The position numbers were made by a program, and so were the translations under genes. Below are positions 17,101 to 26,965 of a stretch of 46,871 nucleotides of DNA, piece after piece (position 1 is the first letter of the stretch; each line of letters begins with the position of its first letter). The DNA lies in NCBI RefSeq assembly GCF_000447295.1, contig NZ_KE650771.1, positions 6,649,673 through 6,696,543 on the forward strand, written 5' to 3'. The DNA comes from Fischerella sp. PCC 9431 (lineage in GTDB: Bacteria > Cyanobacteriota > Cyanobacteriia > Cyanobacteriales > Nostocaceae). Under the pieces are notes generated by a model. The model did no database searches, was not told the origin of the DNA, and saw only the letters and a program-made list of their open reading frames with translations.

Positions 17101-17610
17101 TTAGCGATTAAAATTAAAACGCCCAGTTGCTTTTTTGCCTTGAATATCTGCGGTAATTCTCACTTGATACTGACCAGATGCTTGTTCACTCAGCAAAGCA
17201 GTATAGTGTTTATCATTAGGATCGTAAGTAAAAGGAACTGTCTTTTGTTTTCCATCAGGTAGCTGAACTTGAGATGTTACTTTTGCATTAGCTACTGTTT
17301 CATGATTGTCACCTTTTAGCAGGTATAAATCCATGTGAGTTGCACTTGCTTCTTTCTCAGGAACAAATTCTAGATGATAAGTTCCCGTCTCGACAACCTG
17401 ACCACCTTTGGATGCACCATGTTCGTTATTTGTTTTCGCAGCAGGTGAAGCAGAAGCAGTTGGCGATCCAGAACCAGAGTTAGAGGTTACTGAAGTATTG
17501 TCTGTACTAGCAGTTTGGTTGCTGTTATTACAAGCACCTAAAAAAACTAGCCCAACACTTGCTAAAAGTAAAAAACCGAGATTTAGATATCGCATTAAAT
17601 AATTTTTCAT
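17101..17610 (-). CDS. Small exported lipoprotein of the metal island
   Basis: 169 residues. Signal segment YLNLGFLLLASVGLVFLGAC ends in a lipobox (LGAC). A Ser/Thr/Ala-rich linker (30-60) leads to a beta-rich domain (GGQVVETGTYHLEFVPEKEA...YQVRITADIQGKK), which looks like an immunoglobulin-like or FixH/YtkA-type periplasmic domain. Few His or Met, so it is more likely a structural or accessory factor than a metal store. It stands alone as a transcription unit, with operator B 204 bp upstream. Function unproven. Confidence 0.7.
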   Translation of the reverse strand: MKNYLMRYLNLGFLLLASVGLVFLGACNNSNQTASTDNTSVTSNSGSGSPTASASPAAKTNNEHGASKGGQVVETGTYHLEFVPEKEASATHMDLYLLKGDNHETVANAKVTSQVQLPDGKQKTVPFTYDPNDKHYTALLSEQASGQYQVRITADIQGKKATGRFNFNR

Positions 17611-17813
17611 ATGAAAAATGTAATTGTCATTTAAGTAGGGTTAAACGCAGTATTTGGCAAATAAAACCGGAAAACTATTGCTTATCTTAATTTTCATTAG
17701 AACTTATGTATTTATATATTTATAAATAATCCTCATGTTGACTAACTATTTTATACAAATATGTTGGATTTTATCAGCAAATTTAGTGACAATATCAAGT
17801 ATTACAAATCAAA

Positions 17814-17831
17814 ATGAAATTGAGATGAAAT
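17814..17831 (+). promoter_or_regulatory. Putative RppA operator B
   Basis: ATGAAAT-tgag-ATGAAAT, a perfect 7-bp direct repeat at 11-bp period. It lies between the oxidase gene and the small lipoprotein gene, upstream of the latter. Confidence 0.6.
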
Positions 17832-17910
17832 TTATCAAACAGGTAGATTAGCCAGGGAATTGACAGAGGTTTCAATTATTTGACACACAGAAGCTGTTTT
17901 ACAAATATAG

Positions 17911-19389
17911 TCATCCTTGAATTGCCAGTGTCCCCATCATCCCCAAATCTTCATGATCAAGAATATGACAATGATAAACAGTTTTACCCGCAAAATCTCG
18001 GAAAGGAATGCGAATGCGGACTGTTTCTCCTCTGGGTACTAAAACTGTATCTTTCCAAGCGGGATAGGGTTCAGGTTGACCATTGCGACTAATGACTTGA
18101 AAATGATTAACGTGGAGATGGAAGGGATGATCCATCACGCCTGTATTGATTATCTCCCAGTCTTCTACTGTGTTTAATTTGACTTGGGTATCAATGCGAT
18201 TATTCTGGTAGGGCTGACCGTTAATTAGAAAGACCATACCCATACCAGGAGCCATACCATGATTAAGTTCAAAGCGACGCACTTGCTTTGGTTTGGGTAA
18301 AGCTGGTATTACAGATAGTTTTTTAGGTAAGGAAGCGGGTTTTACAGCAGAACCGTAATTTATCGTTGCTAAAACTCTAGGTGTGTCCTCATTTCTGGAC
18401 ATCATACCCGTTCTGCCCATCATACCTCCGCCGCCCATCATGCCCATTCCCATCGCACCGCGATCGTAAGGTAAATTGAGCAAGCGGTATTTTCCTGGTT
18501 TTTGATCTGCTTTAATCAAAACTTCTGCTCGTTGTCCTGGTGTCAATAGCAATTCGCTAATTTCTACAGGTTCGGTTAATGCACCTCCTTCAGTCGCAAT
18601 CAAGTAAAAAAGATGATTTTCCAAGGACAACCGATAAAAGCGGGAAGTGGAAGCATTGAGAATTCGCCATCGTACCATTCCTTTAGCCGGAAGTGAAAAA
18701 GTGGGGTTAGGATCGCCGTTAATGGTAATCACATCTCCTTCACGTCCGGTCATAATTGACATATGTGCTGAAGACATCAGCCTTCCTTCACCATCAAGAG
18801 CAAAATCTTGCAGCACCAAAAATTCTTCTTTAGCGGCTTTAATTTCGGGAATTTCGTCTAATTCTCCCCGCATTATAAACAAACCAGCCAATCCCCCAAA
18901 CAATTGTTCCGCTACAAAGCCGTGGCGATGGGGATGATACCAAAACGTCCCAGCCGGATGATTAGAAGGAATAGTAAACTCGTAGTTTAAACTTTCTCCT
19001 GGCTCAATGCTTAAAAAGACATTATCAGCATTACCTGTAGGGGGAATATGTAGTCCGTGGTAATGCAGGTTCGTTGCTTGAGAGAGGTTGTTAGTAAAAT
19101 GAATGCGGACGGTATCTCCTGGTTTAGCTTCTAGACGTGGCGCGGGTATTTGTCCGTTGTAAGTTAGTAAATATGCTTGCTTGTCCCCCAACTTTACAGC
19201 ACGGTTACTAGCTTCGAGGTTAAGCTCTAATAATCCATTATTACTTTTATGTAACTTAGGCAAATCAATTGCTGGTTTTGCTGATAACTGAGAAGAACTA
19301 ACTCTTTCCCACATCCAACTAGCAGCCACAGCCGTTCCAGCACCAGCCGCAGCTAAAGTAATAAATTGACGACGATTTATCTTTTTCAT
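17911..19389 (-). CDS. Multicopper oxidase, CueO/CopA type, Tat-exported
   Basis: 492 residues. Twin-arginine signal (NRRQFITLAAAG, 5-16). The four copper-ligand clusters are HYHGLHIP (109-116), WYHPHRHG (150-157), HPFHLHVNHF (about 425-434) and YHCHILDHEDLGMM (about 475-488, with the type 1 Cys and axial Met). A Met/Gly-rich insert GMGMMGGGGMMGRTGMM (about 315-331) resembles the Met-rich segment of CueO, used for Cu(I) capture. It would oxidise periplasmic Cu(I) to less toxic Cu(II). It follows the DUF411 gene by 54 bp, probably in one transcript controlled by operator C. Confidence 0.93.
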   Translation of the reverse strand: MKKINRRQFITLAAAGAGTAVAASWMWERVSSSQLSAKPAIDLPKLHKSNNGLLELNLEASNRAVKLGDKQAYLLTYNGQIPAPRLEAKPGDTVRIHFTNNLSQATNLHYHGLHIPPTGNADNVFLSIEPGESLNYEFTIPSNHPAGTFWYHPHRHGFVAEQLFGGLAGLFIMRGELDEIPEIKAAKEEFLVLQDFALDGEGRLMSSAHMSIMTGREGDVITINGDPNPTFSLPAKGMVRWRILNASTSRFYRLSLENHLFYLIATEGGALTEPVEISELLLTPGQRAEVLIKADQKPGKYRLLNLPYDRGAMGMGMMGGGGMMGRTGMMSRNEDTPRVLATINYGSAVKPASLPKKLSVIPALPKPKQVRRFELNHGMAPGMGMVFLINGQPYQNNRIDTQVKLNTVEDWEIINTGVMDHPFHLHVNHFQVISRNGQPEPYPAWKDTVLVPRGETVRIRIPFRDFAGKTVYHCHILDHEDLGMMGTLAIQG

Positions 19390-19443
19390 AATTCATGATT
19401 TGTAATGATTCTAAATTTTTTACTCTTCACTTTTTTCTCAAAA

Positions 19444-20052
19444 TTAGTAATTTTGATACTCTTTAAAAACTTCGACTTTACCTTTTTTATCAAACGCGAC
19501 AATTGCAAATGGCTGTTTTCTATTGCCTGATTCCATCCCTGGTGTTCCTAAAGGCATTCCCGGCACAGCTAAACCTGTAAACTTGGGTTTTTGTTGAAGA
19601 AAATGTTTAATATCGTCGGCGGGTATGTGTCCTTCCATCACATAGCCGTTAATAATTGCCGTGTGACATGATGCTAAATCTTGAGGCAAGTTGTACTTTT
19701 GTTTAATTGCCTCCATCTCATCAGTTTTGATATCTTCTTTAATTTTAAACCCATGTTTTTGCATATGTTCAATCCAAGCTCCACAACAACCACAAGACGG
19801 ACTGCGATAAACTGTGATTTCTCGCTTGCCTGAGTAAGATTCTGTTTCTTTGTCCCAGATACTTGTGTTAGAAATTAATTGAAAATTGCTGAGTACTGTT
19901 TGTGAATTATTGCTCGAATTTACATTATTTTCTTTGCTTAATACAGCTACTGTTGCATAAGTAGTAGCTACAACTCCAGTAGTAATAATGGCTGCTACTA
20001 AGGGGCGGTAAATTTTATTTATCCAGTCAAATAAATTTTTTCTCATAGTCAA
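19444..20052 (-). CDS. DUF411 metal-binding exported protein
   Basis: 202 residues. One N-terminal TM/signal segment (about 15-35), then the DUF411 domain with YRSPSCGCCGAWIEHMQKHG (CGCC metal-site core), CHTAIINGYVMEGHIPADDI and GLAVPGMPLGTPGME. Such proteins occur beside copper and silver resistance genes and are thought to carry soft metals in the periplasm. It is first in the transcript with the multicopper oxidase. Operator C lies 201 bp upstream. The family name is sure; the biochemical role is not. Confidence 0.88.
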   Translation of the reverse strand: MTMRKNLFDWINKIYRPLVAAIITTGVVATTYATVAVLSKENNVNSSNNSQTVLSNFQLISNTSIWDKETESYSGKREITVYRSPSCGCCGAWIEHMQKHGFKIKEDIKTDEMEAIKQKYNLPQDLASCHTAIINGYVMEGHIPADDIKHFLQQKPKFTGLAVPGMPLGTPGMESGNRKQPFAIVAFDKKGKVEVFKEYQNY

Positions 20053-20252
20053 AATCTCAAACTAAATTTTTATGACTAATAATGACTTGATGTTGCTCAT
20101 GGTTCCAAACCCGTTCTTCTAGTTTAGACTCTCTATCTAACTGGAGAGTCAACTAAAAAGATTGCTAATTATTTTAATATCTGTCACTGAGTACCATAAC
20201 GCACAATTTTTAAATTCATTTGAATATAAAAAAATATGAATAGCATCTCAAA

Positions 20253-20270
20253 ATGAAATTAAAATGAAAT
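20253..20270 (+). promoter_or_regulatory. Putative RppA operator C (divergent)
   Basis: ATGAAAT-taaa-ATGAAAT in the 340-bp divergent region. It is 201 bp before the DUF411-oxidase genes on the minus strand and 125 bp before the truncated Cys-rich gene on the plus strand, so it could serve both. Confidence 0.6.
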
Positions 20271-20394
20271 TTAACATAAATACAAATACTAAAAATAAAA
20301 ATTTTCTTTTATTCCCATAGTTAGAAGCACTATTTTGAAATATTTTTCTATTCTTCTAATTACGAAAGTACAAATCACAAAAATAGGGGTGTAT

Positions 20395-20523
20395 ATGCTT
20401 TTAGTTCATAAAGAATATCAATCTAGCTTTGATGTTGCGATGTATTGTGCAGTAGAATGCGAACACTGCGCTGAAGCCTGTATTGGTCATGCGGAAATGG
20501 CACCCGGACAGCTTACTGGCTAA
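20395..20523 (+). pseudogene. Csp-type (DUF326) copper-storage protein, 3'-truncated
   Basis: 42 residues from ATG 20395 (MLLVHKEYQSSFDVAMYC). The Cys pattern AVECEHCAEACIG matches the first helices of four-helix-bundle copper-storage proteins, which line the bundle core with Cys to hold many Cu(I). The normal protein is about 110 residues; here it ends at a TAA after GQLTG because the DNA jumps into a P-type ATPase gene in another frame. The remaining helix-and-a-half should not fold into a bundle. Confidence 0.75.
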
Positions 20524-21695
20524 CTATAATTGCGATCGCTGCTGGTAGTCTCACTTTCTTTGTTTGGCTGTTTTTTAGCGATCTACTGTTTGCTGTCAAC
20601 CGTAGCGTTACCGTATTAGTTATTACTTGTCCGCACGCCCTCGGTTTAGCGATTCCTTTGGTAATTGCTAATTCTACTAGTTTAGCTGCGAAAAATGGCA
20701 TTTTAGTGAGAAACCGAGATGCTTTAGAACGGGCTAAAGATATTAAAAATATGGCGTTCGATAAAACTGGAACTTTGACAGAAGGACGCTTTGCAGTTCA
20801 AAGAGTTGTTAGCGACTCTATTGCAGAAGAACAAGCCTTAGCAATAGCCGCCGCTTTGGAAACTGCTTCCGAACACCCCTTAGCGAAAGCAGTGGTGGAA
20901 GCTGCCGAACGCCGTCAACTGAGTTTACCCCAAATGTCTGATTTTAAGACAGTGACGGGTCGTGGAGTTGAGGGTAAAGTTAACGGTCAAACTTACCGAA
21001 TAGGTCGTCCGGAATGGGTGGAAGAACAAAACCTGAATTTACCATCATCTCTACGTCAAGGACTAAATACAGCCGATGAACGCGGAGAAAGTGCAGTAGT
21101 TTTAATGACTTCTAAAAGTGCTGTTGCCGTAATTTCAATGGCTGACCAAGTGCGGGAACGGGCGCGAGAAGCGGTAAATAAGTTAAAGGAAAAAAATATT
21201 CAAGTAATCATGATTACCGGAGACGCGGAAGCTGTCGCCCGGACTGTTGCTGAGGATTTAGGTATCGATCGCTATTATGGTCGGGTTTTGCCAGAAGACA
21301 AAGTTAGTATTATCAAACAATTGAAACAAGAAGGTGCAACGGCTTTTGTTGGCGATGGGATTAACGATGCAGCTGCACTTTTAGAAGCTAATATTGGGAT
21401 TGCGATCGGTGCAGGGACGAATGTGGCGATCGAATCAGCTGATTTGGTATTGATTGAAGATGATCCTTTAGATGCGGTGAAAGCTTTAAATTTAGCACAA
21501 AAAACCTACGGCAAAATGATTCAAAATTTGGCATGGGCAACAGGTTACAACGTAATTGCTATTCCCTTGGCTGCTGGTGTGCTTTATACTTGGGGATTTT
21601 TGCTATCGCCAGCTGTGGGGGCGTTGTTAATGAGTTTGTCAACGGTGATTGTGGCAATTAATGCTGTGATGTTGCGACGGGCGAAGTTGGCTTAG
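20475..21695 (+). pseudogene. CopB-like P1B-type metal ATPase, 5'-truncated
   Basis: The frame is open from 20475 with no ATG and starts in the middle of a transmembrane segment (AYWLTIIAIAAGSLTFF). It retains the intramembrane TCPHALGLAIP motif (CPH, as in CopB-type copper/silver exporters), DKTGTLTEG phosphorylation site, SEHPLAKA, MITGDA and GDGINDAAAL, plus the last two TM helices. The N-terminal His-rich region, first four TM helices and actuator domain are missing, deleted into the Csp gene. Expression from the in-frame TTG at 20658 would begin after CPH, so pumping is not possible. Confidence 0.85.
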
Positions 21696-21735
21696 TTTTA
21701 GACGCATCAGGTAGCAGAGTCTAAGGAGAAACACA

Positions 21736-23130
21736 ATGGCACTTGTTTTAGAACAAATTAATGCAGAAGGACTTGCTCAGTTATCTTACTTAATTGGTGA
21801 TGATCAGGCAGGTGTAGTGGCTGTAGTTGATCCACAGCGCGATGCGGATGTATATCTACAAATGGCCAGAAAGCGTGGTTTGAGAATTACTCATATCATT
21901 GAAACTCATATCCATGCGGATTTTGTTTCTGGTTCCCACGAACTCAAAGCCAGGACGGGTGCTACAGTTTACGGCGGAAAAAGCGATGATTACCAGTTCG
22001 ATTTGCACTCCTTAAAAGAGGGTGATGAGTTACATTTGGGTAAAATTACGCTTCGTGTCTTGCAAACACCCGGACATACACCAGAACACATTTGTTTGCA
22101 GATATGTGATGCCCAGCAAGGTAAAGAACCATTTGGTTTATTCACTGGCGATACATTGTTTAATTTAGATGTGGGAAGACCTGATTTGCGAGGTACTGGT
22201 ACAGAGAAAAAACAAGCTGCACAACTTTATCATTCTCTGTTTGACAAGCTTTTACCTTTAGGAGACAGAATCGAAATTTATCCCTGTCACGGTGCAGGTT
22301 CTGCCTGCGGACGTTCGATAGGAGACAGAAAACAAAGCACTATCGGTAACGAACGAATCTTTAGTCAAGCTTTTAAAGAAAGAACGGAGTCAGAGTTTGT
22401 TGAGTGGATTTTAACCGGAATGCCCGAACCACCTACCTATTATTCTTATCTGAAAAAGGTGAATGCTAAAGGTGCAAAAGTTTTGGGATGCGTACCGACT
22501 TTACCACCACTATCGGTTAAAGAATTCCAACAACAAATGCAGGATAAGAATACGGTAATTATTGATACCCGTTCAATTCTAGCTTTTGGTGGCGGACATA
22601 TTCGGGGTGCAATTAATATTGCTTTAACCTCATCATTCCTAGCTTGGGTTGGTTGGATGATTGATCCGGATAAAACTATTTTGCTAGTAGTGGAGAGCGA
22701 TCGCGATGTATCTTTGGTAGTAGAACATTTGTTCCGTATCGGTTACGACAACTTAGCTGGTTATTTACACGATGGCATGACAAGTTGGCAAAATGCCGGA
22801 TTACCTTTGCAACAAGTAGGTGAGTGGACTGTCAAAGAGTTAAATCAACACAAAGAAGATTTAAATTTAACAGTCTTGGATGTCCGCAGTGATGGTGAAT
22901 ATCAAAATGGTTACGTGCCAGGAGCCAAGCATATTTACCTGCCTCATCTAGAACAACATTTAGATCAATTGGATAAAAATCAAATAATTGTTACTTACTG
23001 CGGTAGTGGCTATCGAGCTTCAATCGCCGCCAGTATTTTGCAAAAATACGGTTTTGAAAACGTTATCAATATACCTGGTTCGTGGATTGCTTGGAAGAAT
23101 GAAAATTTGCCAGTACAACAACCAGGGTAA
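21736..23130 (+). CDS. MBL-fold persulfide dioxygenase-like protein with two rhodanese domains
   Basis: 464 residues. The metallo-beta-lactamase domain (1-250) has H58-x-H60-x-D62 (THIHADFVSG), H114 (TPGHTPEH), D139 (TGDTLF) and H185 (CHGAGSACG), the iron site of ETHE1/Blh/CstB-type persulfide dioxygenases. Rhodanese 1 (about 262-355) lacks the active Cys (LLVVESDRD). Rhodanese 2 (about 365-460) has it in VTYCGSGYRAS. It would oxidise glutathione persulfide or move sulfane sulfur. It lies 40 bp after the ATPase remnant, so it was likely the end of that operon; AAGGAG precedes the ATG. Sulfur chemistry genes often travel with soft-metal resistance. Confidence 0.88.
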   Translation: MALVLEQINAEGLAQLSYLIGDDQAGVVAVVDPQRDADVYLQMARKRGLRITHIIETHIHADFVSGSHELKARTGATVYGGKSDDYQFDLHSLKEGDELHLGKITLRVLQTPGHTPEHICLQICDAQQGKEPFGLFTGDTLFNLDVGRPDLRGTGTEKKQAAQLYHSLFDKLLPLGDRIEIYPCHGAGSACGRSIGDRKQSTIGNERIFSQAFKERTESEFVEWILTGMPEPPTYYSYLKKVNAKGAKVLGCVPTLPPLSVKEFQQQMQDKNTVIIDTRSILAFGGGHIRGAINIALTSSFLAWVGWMIDPDKTILLVVESDRDVSLVVEHLFRIGYDNLAGYLHDGMTSWQNAGLPLQQVGEWTVKELNQHKEDLNLTVLDVRSDGEYQNGYVPGAKHIYLPHLEQHLDQLDKNQIIVTYCGSGYRASIAASILQKYGFENVINIPGSWIAWKNENLPVQQPG

Positions 23131-23184
23131 ATTCTGAGGATTCAAAGAGAAACCTTAGTATAAACAGATAAGACGATCGCTACA

Positions 23185-23300
23185 CTATAGACCTTGGCGA
23201 TCGCCAATACACTGCTGAAAAAATTTTATTGGCAGTTAATGGAAAAGCTACTAAATCAGATATTCCCGGAATTGGATTTAAAAAGGGAGCAAAAGAATGA
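23185..23300 (+). pseudogene. Possible 3' fragment of an exported/metal-related gene
   Basis: An open frame without a start, ending TGA at 23298-23300, reads IDLGDRQYTAEKILLAVNG and then KATKSDIPGIGFKKGAKE. Its end overlaps the ATG of the Met-rich gene (AATGAT). It may be the tail of a deleted gene. Low certainty. Confidence 0.3.
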
Positions 23301-23707
23301 TTACAAGAAATACAACTGTTGCTAAATATGCTGTCACTATTATTACTCTATTAGGATTGAGTGCTGTACCATCAATTGCTCAGACAAAACCTTCTACATC
23401 AAGCTTGCTCAAGCAAAGCTCAGAAATGAACTTACAACAAATGTATCAAAATCACCGAGAAATGATGTTACATATGGGACAGATGCAGCAAATGATGGGA
23501 CAAATGCAAATCAATATGGGTCAAATGCAACAGAGAATGTCTCAAATGACACCTGAACAAATGCAGCAAATGATGCAAAGAATGACTCCACAGCAAAGAT
23601 ATCAGCACTATCAAAAAATGATGATGCAAATGCAAGAAATTATGAAAAACATGCAGCAGATGAACCAGATGATGAGAACTGATAGTCAAATGCCAAAAAA
23701 ATACTAA
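23297..23707 (+). CDS. Exported Met/Gln-rich protein, possible copper buffer
   Basis: 136 residues. Signal peptide (about 1-29, cleaved near SIAQT). The mature part is almost only Met, Gln and a few His, in repeats such as QMQQMMGQMQ and MQQRMSQMTPEQMQQMM; about one residue in four is Met. Met-rich periplasmic segments bind Cu(I) or Ag(I) through thioethers (CopK-, PcoE-like logic), so a copper sponge in the periplasm is plausible. It faces the cusA gene end to end. No named family is recognised. The low-complexity DNA also yields a His-rich antisense frame, which is an artefact. Confidence 0.75.
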   Translation: MITRNTTVAKYAVTIITLLGLSAVPSIAQTKPSTSSLLKQSSEMNLQQMYQNHREMMLHMGQMQQMMGQMQINMGQMQQRMSQMTPEQMQQMMQRMTPQQRYQHYQKMMMQMQEIMKNMQQMNQMMRTDSQMPKKY

Positions 23708-23788
23708 CGCTAATTTTTGGACAAGATAGCGATCGCTTGCAATTAAGTTATGAGACTACAAGCAAAAGGGGCAAAATTTTACTAAAAA

Positions 23789-26700
23789 TTACCACTCCAA
23801 TACTGCTCCAACTCCCTTTTCTTGTGCAACACTAGACATTTGTTTTGGCATTAACAACTTACCGAACTTAGCGTATAAAGCAGGTAACACTATTAATGTT
23901 AAAGCAGTAGAGGTAAACAATCCCCCCAGTACCACCACAGCTAGAGGTTGCAAAATTTCCTTACCTGCACCCGTACCAATGACTAAAGGAACCATTCCTA
24001 AAGCGGAGGTCAAAGCTGTCATTAAAATTGCCACCAAACGTTCCATCGACCCCTCAAAAATTACTTCCTTTAAAGTCATTTCCTGTGCCAGCTTATTGTT
24101 GTAATTATCTACAAGTAGTAAACCGTTGCGTGTCGCTACGCCAAAAAGGGTAATAAAACCGACTAATGAAGCTACAGAAATTATCCCACCTCCCAAAGCA
24201 ATGGAAAATATTCCGCCTACTACAGCTAGAGGTAAATTAATCATAATCATCAGCATCGCCGCGACAGATTTCACAGCAAAGTACATTAATATACCAATAA
24301 CAACAATTGCCAGTCCTCCGAATACTAGTAAATTATTAGTAGCTCGTTGTTCTGATTCAAACTGACCGCCGTATTGAATAAAGTAACCCGTGGGCAATTG
24401 TACTGAATTTTTGACTTGGGCTTGAATTTCATCTACTACAGAACCTAAATCTCGTCCTGATACGTTTGCAGACACAACAATCAGGCGAGAAACATTTTCG
24501 CGGTTAATTGTATTGGGACCAGTTCCATAATCTATACTGGCGACTTGGGCGAGAGGAATTTTTTGACCTGTGGGAGTATCTATTAATAAATTACGAATAA
24601 TATCTAAATTATTACGAGCATCTTCTTTTAACCAAACTACCAAATCAAACAGTTGTTGGTCTTTGAGAACCTGAGATACTACTCTTCCATTGAAAGCAGT
24701 TTCTACCATCTGGGTTAGATTACCTACAGTTAAACCATAACGAGCTGCTGCTTCGCGGTTAAATTGAATTTGCAATTGTTTAATCGGGACTTGGGGTTCG
24801 AGTTGTAAGTCTACGAGTCCGGGAATATTACTTACTGCTGCTTGAACTTCTGTCCCTAAACGGCGTAGTTCTGCCAAATCGGGGCCGAAAATTTTGATGG
24901 CGATCGCACTTCTTACCCCAGATAACACTTCATCCATGCGGTGAGAAATAAATCCGCCAATATTAGGTGCAGCACCAGGTATCTTCGCAAATTCGGCTCG
25001 CAGTTTTTCAATACTTCCTTTGCGATCTTTCAATCCCTCTGCACTTAGTTCTACATCCAAATGTCCCAAGTTAACCCCGCCTGCATCTGCATCCCCAGGC
25101 GCGCGTCCGGATCTTAACTGCACTGATTTAAATCGTTTATCGTTTTTAAGAGCATCCTGCATAGCAAATCCAACTTGATTGGTTGCTTCAAGAGAACTTC
25201 CTGGATACAACAGGACTGCATTGACTAAAGATGGTTCTTGAAACTCCGGCAAAAATACTCGCCCTAAACTTGGCAGAATCACTAAAGATGTTACTAAAGA
25301 TGCTGTTGCAACGGCTAAAATAATTGTCGGGAAACGCATCGAAAAATTGAGAATCGGTCGATAAAGTCGCTGTGATAATGCACTTACCCAAGTATCATCC
25401 GCAGGTAATCGTCTGTTCGCTAACAAAATCGCACATAAAGCAGGAGAAAGAGTCATTGCTACAAAAGTAGAAGCAAAAATTGACACCAAGTAAGCAACAC
25501 CCATCGGTGCAAATATCCGACCTTCCACACCTGTCAGTGAGAAAATCGGCGCAAAGACAACAGCAATAATTACGGTAGAAAAAATCACACTAACTCTGAC
25601 TTCCACAGAGGTATCGTATACAACTTTAAAAGGATTTACAGGAGTTCCCGCTAGCTGATTCTTTCGCAAACCCCGGTAAGCGTTTTCCATATCAACGATA
25701 GAATCATCCACTACCGAACCAATGGCGACAGCTAAACCTCCCAGTGTCATAGTATTGATACCCTGACCAAACAAGCCCAAAATCATCATCCCAATCAACA
25801 CTGATAAAGGAATGGCGCTCAGGGTAATTACAGCAGTGCGCCAGTTCATCAAAAACATCAGCAGGATAATCGAAACGATGATGATCCCATCACGTAAAGA
25901 ACTGGTCACATTTTCAATTGCGGCATCGATAAAATTATTTTGGCGGAAGGTTTCTATCACTTTCACATCTTTGGGCAAACCAGCTTTGACTTCCTCCATT
26001 GCTCTTTCAATGGCTCTGGTGACAGTCGGGGTATCATATTGGGGTTGCTTGTTAACCATCACTGCGATCGCCCTTTCACCGTTTAAACTGCCATCACCAC
26101 GTTTGAGGGCTGCACCAATTCGCACATCTGCTACATCTTTGAGTAAAATCGGCGTACCATTGCGAGCTGTAATTGCCGAATTTCCCAATTGCTCAATTGA
26201 ATCTATGCGTCCTACTCCCCGAATAACTATTTCTTGATCGGGATTAATTAAAAAGCCACCCGCAGCATTGACATTTGCACCTCTGGCTGCTGCTGTTACT
26301 TCTTCTAAAGTGACATTCAAAGCCTTGAGTTTAGCTGGATCGACTAAAACCTGATATTGGCGGACATCACCGCCATAGGCAATTACCTGAGAAACACCCG
26401 GTACAGCTAACAGTCGGTTAGTAATATCTCTGTCTACCAAACGCCGCACTTCCATCATGGGAGTTGTTTCGGTAGTTAAAGCATATTGCAGAACTGTACC
26501 AATAGGAGAAGAAATCGGAGAAATTTGCGGATTTTCCACGCCCTCTGGTAATTTTTGCACAGCCTGTTGCAATCGTTCTGTTACTAATTGCCGCGCTTGA
26601 TAAACATTAGTACCCCATTTAAAAATCACCTTCACAACAGAAATACCAACTGCCGAGGAAGAACGCACCGTTTCTACTCCCGGCGTACCATTGACTGCGC

Positions 26701-26911
26701 TTTCAATTGGCAAGGTAATGAGAGATTCGACTTCTTCGGGAGCGAGTCCTGGCGCTTCAGTTTGAATTTCTACCTGGGGTGGGGCAAAATTAGGAAAAAC
26801 ATCTAAAGGCATTTGGGTGAGGTTATACACACCCAAAAAAGTCACAACAATAGCTCCCAGCACTACTATCCAGCGTTGGAAAATCGACCACTTGAGAATA
26901 GCATTTAACAT
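23789..26911 (-). CDS. cusA: RND heavy-metal efflux pump, CusA/CzcA type
   Basis: 1040 residues, 12 TM helices with large periplasmic loops after TM1 and TM7. It begins MLNAILKWSIFQRWIVVLGA, followed by FPNFAPPQVEIQTEAPGLAP typical of the heavy-metal (HME) branch. The TM4 proton-relay region GGLAVAIGSVVDDSIVDMEN has the conserved acidic residues. The inner-membrane trimer works with a periplasmic adaptor and outer-membrane channel to move Cu(I)/Ag(I) or divalent cations out. The adaptor gene is 160 bp upstream. No outer-membrane partner is in the window. Metal choice (Cus versus Czc) is uncertain; the copper genes nearby favour Cus. Confidence 0.9.
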   Translation of the reverse strand: MLNAILKWSIFQRWIVVLGAIVVTFLGVYNLTQMPLDVFPNFAPPQVEIQTEAPGLAPEEVESLITLPIESAVNGTPGVETVRSSSAVGISVVKVIFKWGTNVYQARQLVTERLQQAVQKLPEGVENPQISPISSPIGTVLQYALTTETTPMMEVRRLVDRDITNRLLAVPGVSQVIAYGGDVRQYQVLVDPAKLKALNVTLEEVTAAARGANVNAAGGFLINPDQEIVIRGVGRIDSIEQLGNSAITARNGTPILLKDVADVRIGAALKRGDGSLNGERAIAVMVNKQPQYDTPTVTRAIERAMEEVKAGLPKDVKVIETFRQNNFIDAAIENVTSSLRDGIIIVSIILLMFLMNWRTAVITLSAIPLSVLIGMMILGLFGQGINTMTLGGLAVAIGSVVDDSIVDMENAYRGLRKNQLAGTPVNPFKVVYDTSVEVRVSVIFSTVIIAVVFAPIFSLTGVEGRIFAPMGVAYLVSIFASTFVAMTLSPALCAILLANRRLPADDTWVSALSQRLYRPILNFSMRFPTIILAVATASLVTSLVILPSLGRVFLPEFQEPSLVNAVLLYPGSSLEATNQVGFAMQDALKNDKRFKSVQLRSGRAPGDADAGGVNLGHLDVELSAEGLKDRKGSIEKLRAEFAKIPGAAPNIGGFISHRMDEVLSGVRSAIAIKIFGPDLAELRRLGTEVQAAVSNIPGLVDLQLEPQVPIKQLQIQFNREAAARYGLTVGNLTQMVETAFNGRVVSQVLKDQQLFDLVVWLKEDARNNLDIIRNLLIDTPTGQKIPLAQVASIDYGTGPNTINRENVSRLIVVSANVSGRDLGSVVDEIQAQVKNSVQLPTGYFIQYGGQFESEQRATNNLLVFGGLAIVVIGILMYFAVKSVAAMLMIMINLPLAVVGGIFSIALGGGIISVASLVGFITLFGVATRNGLLLVDNYNNKLAQEMTLKEVIFEGSMERLVAILMTALTSALGMVPLVIGTGAGKEILQPLAVVVLGGLFTSTALTLIVLPALYAKFGKLLMPKQMSSVAQEKGVGAVLEW

Positions 26912-26965
26912 ATTTTTTTCAATTTCAGATCGTGCGTGCTGCTTTAAAGTATGGGTAATTAATTT

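Noticed and set aside
20658-21695. ATPase frame as an intact 345-residue gene
   Set aside because: The TTG start lies inside conserved P-type ATPase sequence just after the CPH motif; the upstream frame is open and coding-like, so it is a truncated gene.
23468-23689. His/Leu-rich minus-strand frame
   Set aside because: Pure mirror of the Met/Gln codon repeats on the plus strand (CAT/CTG antisense), not a metal-binding gene.
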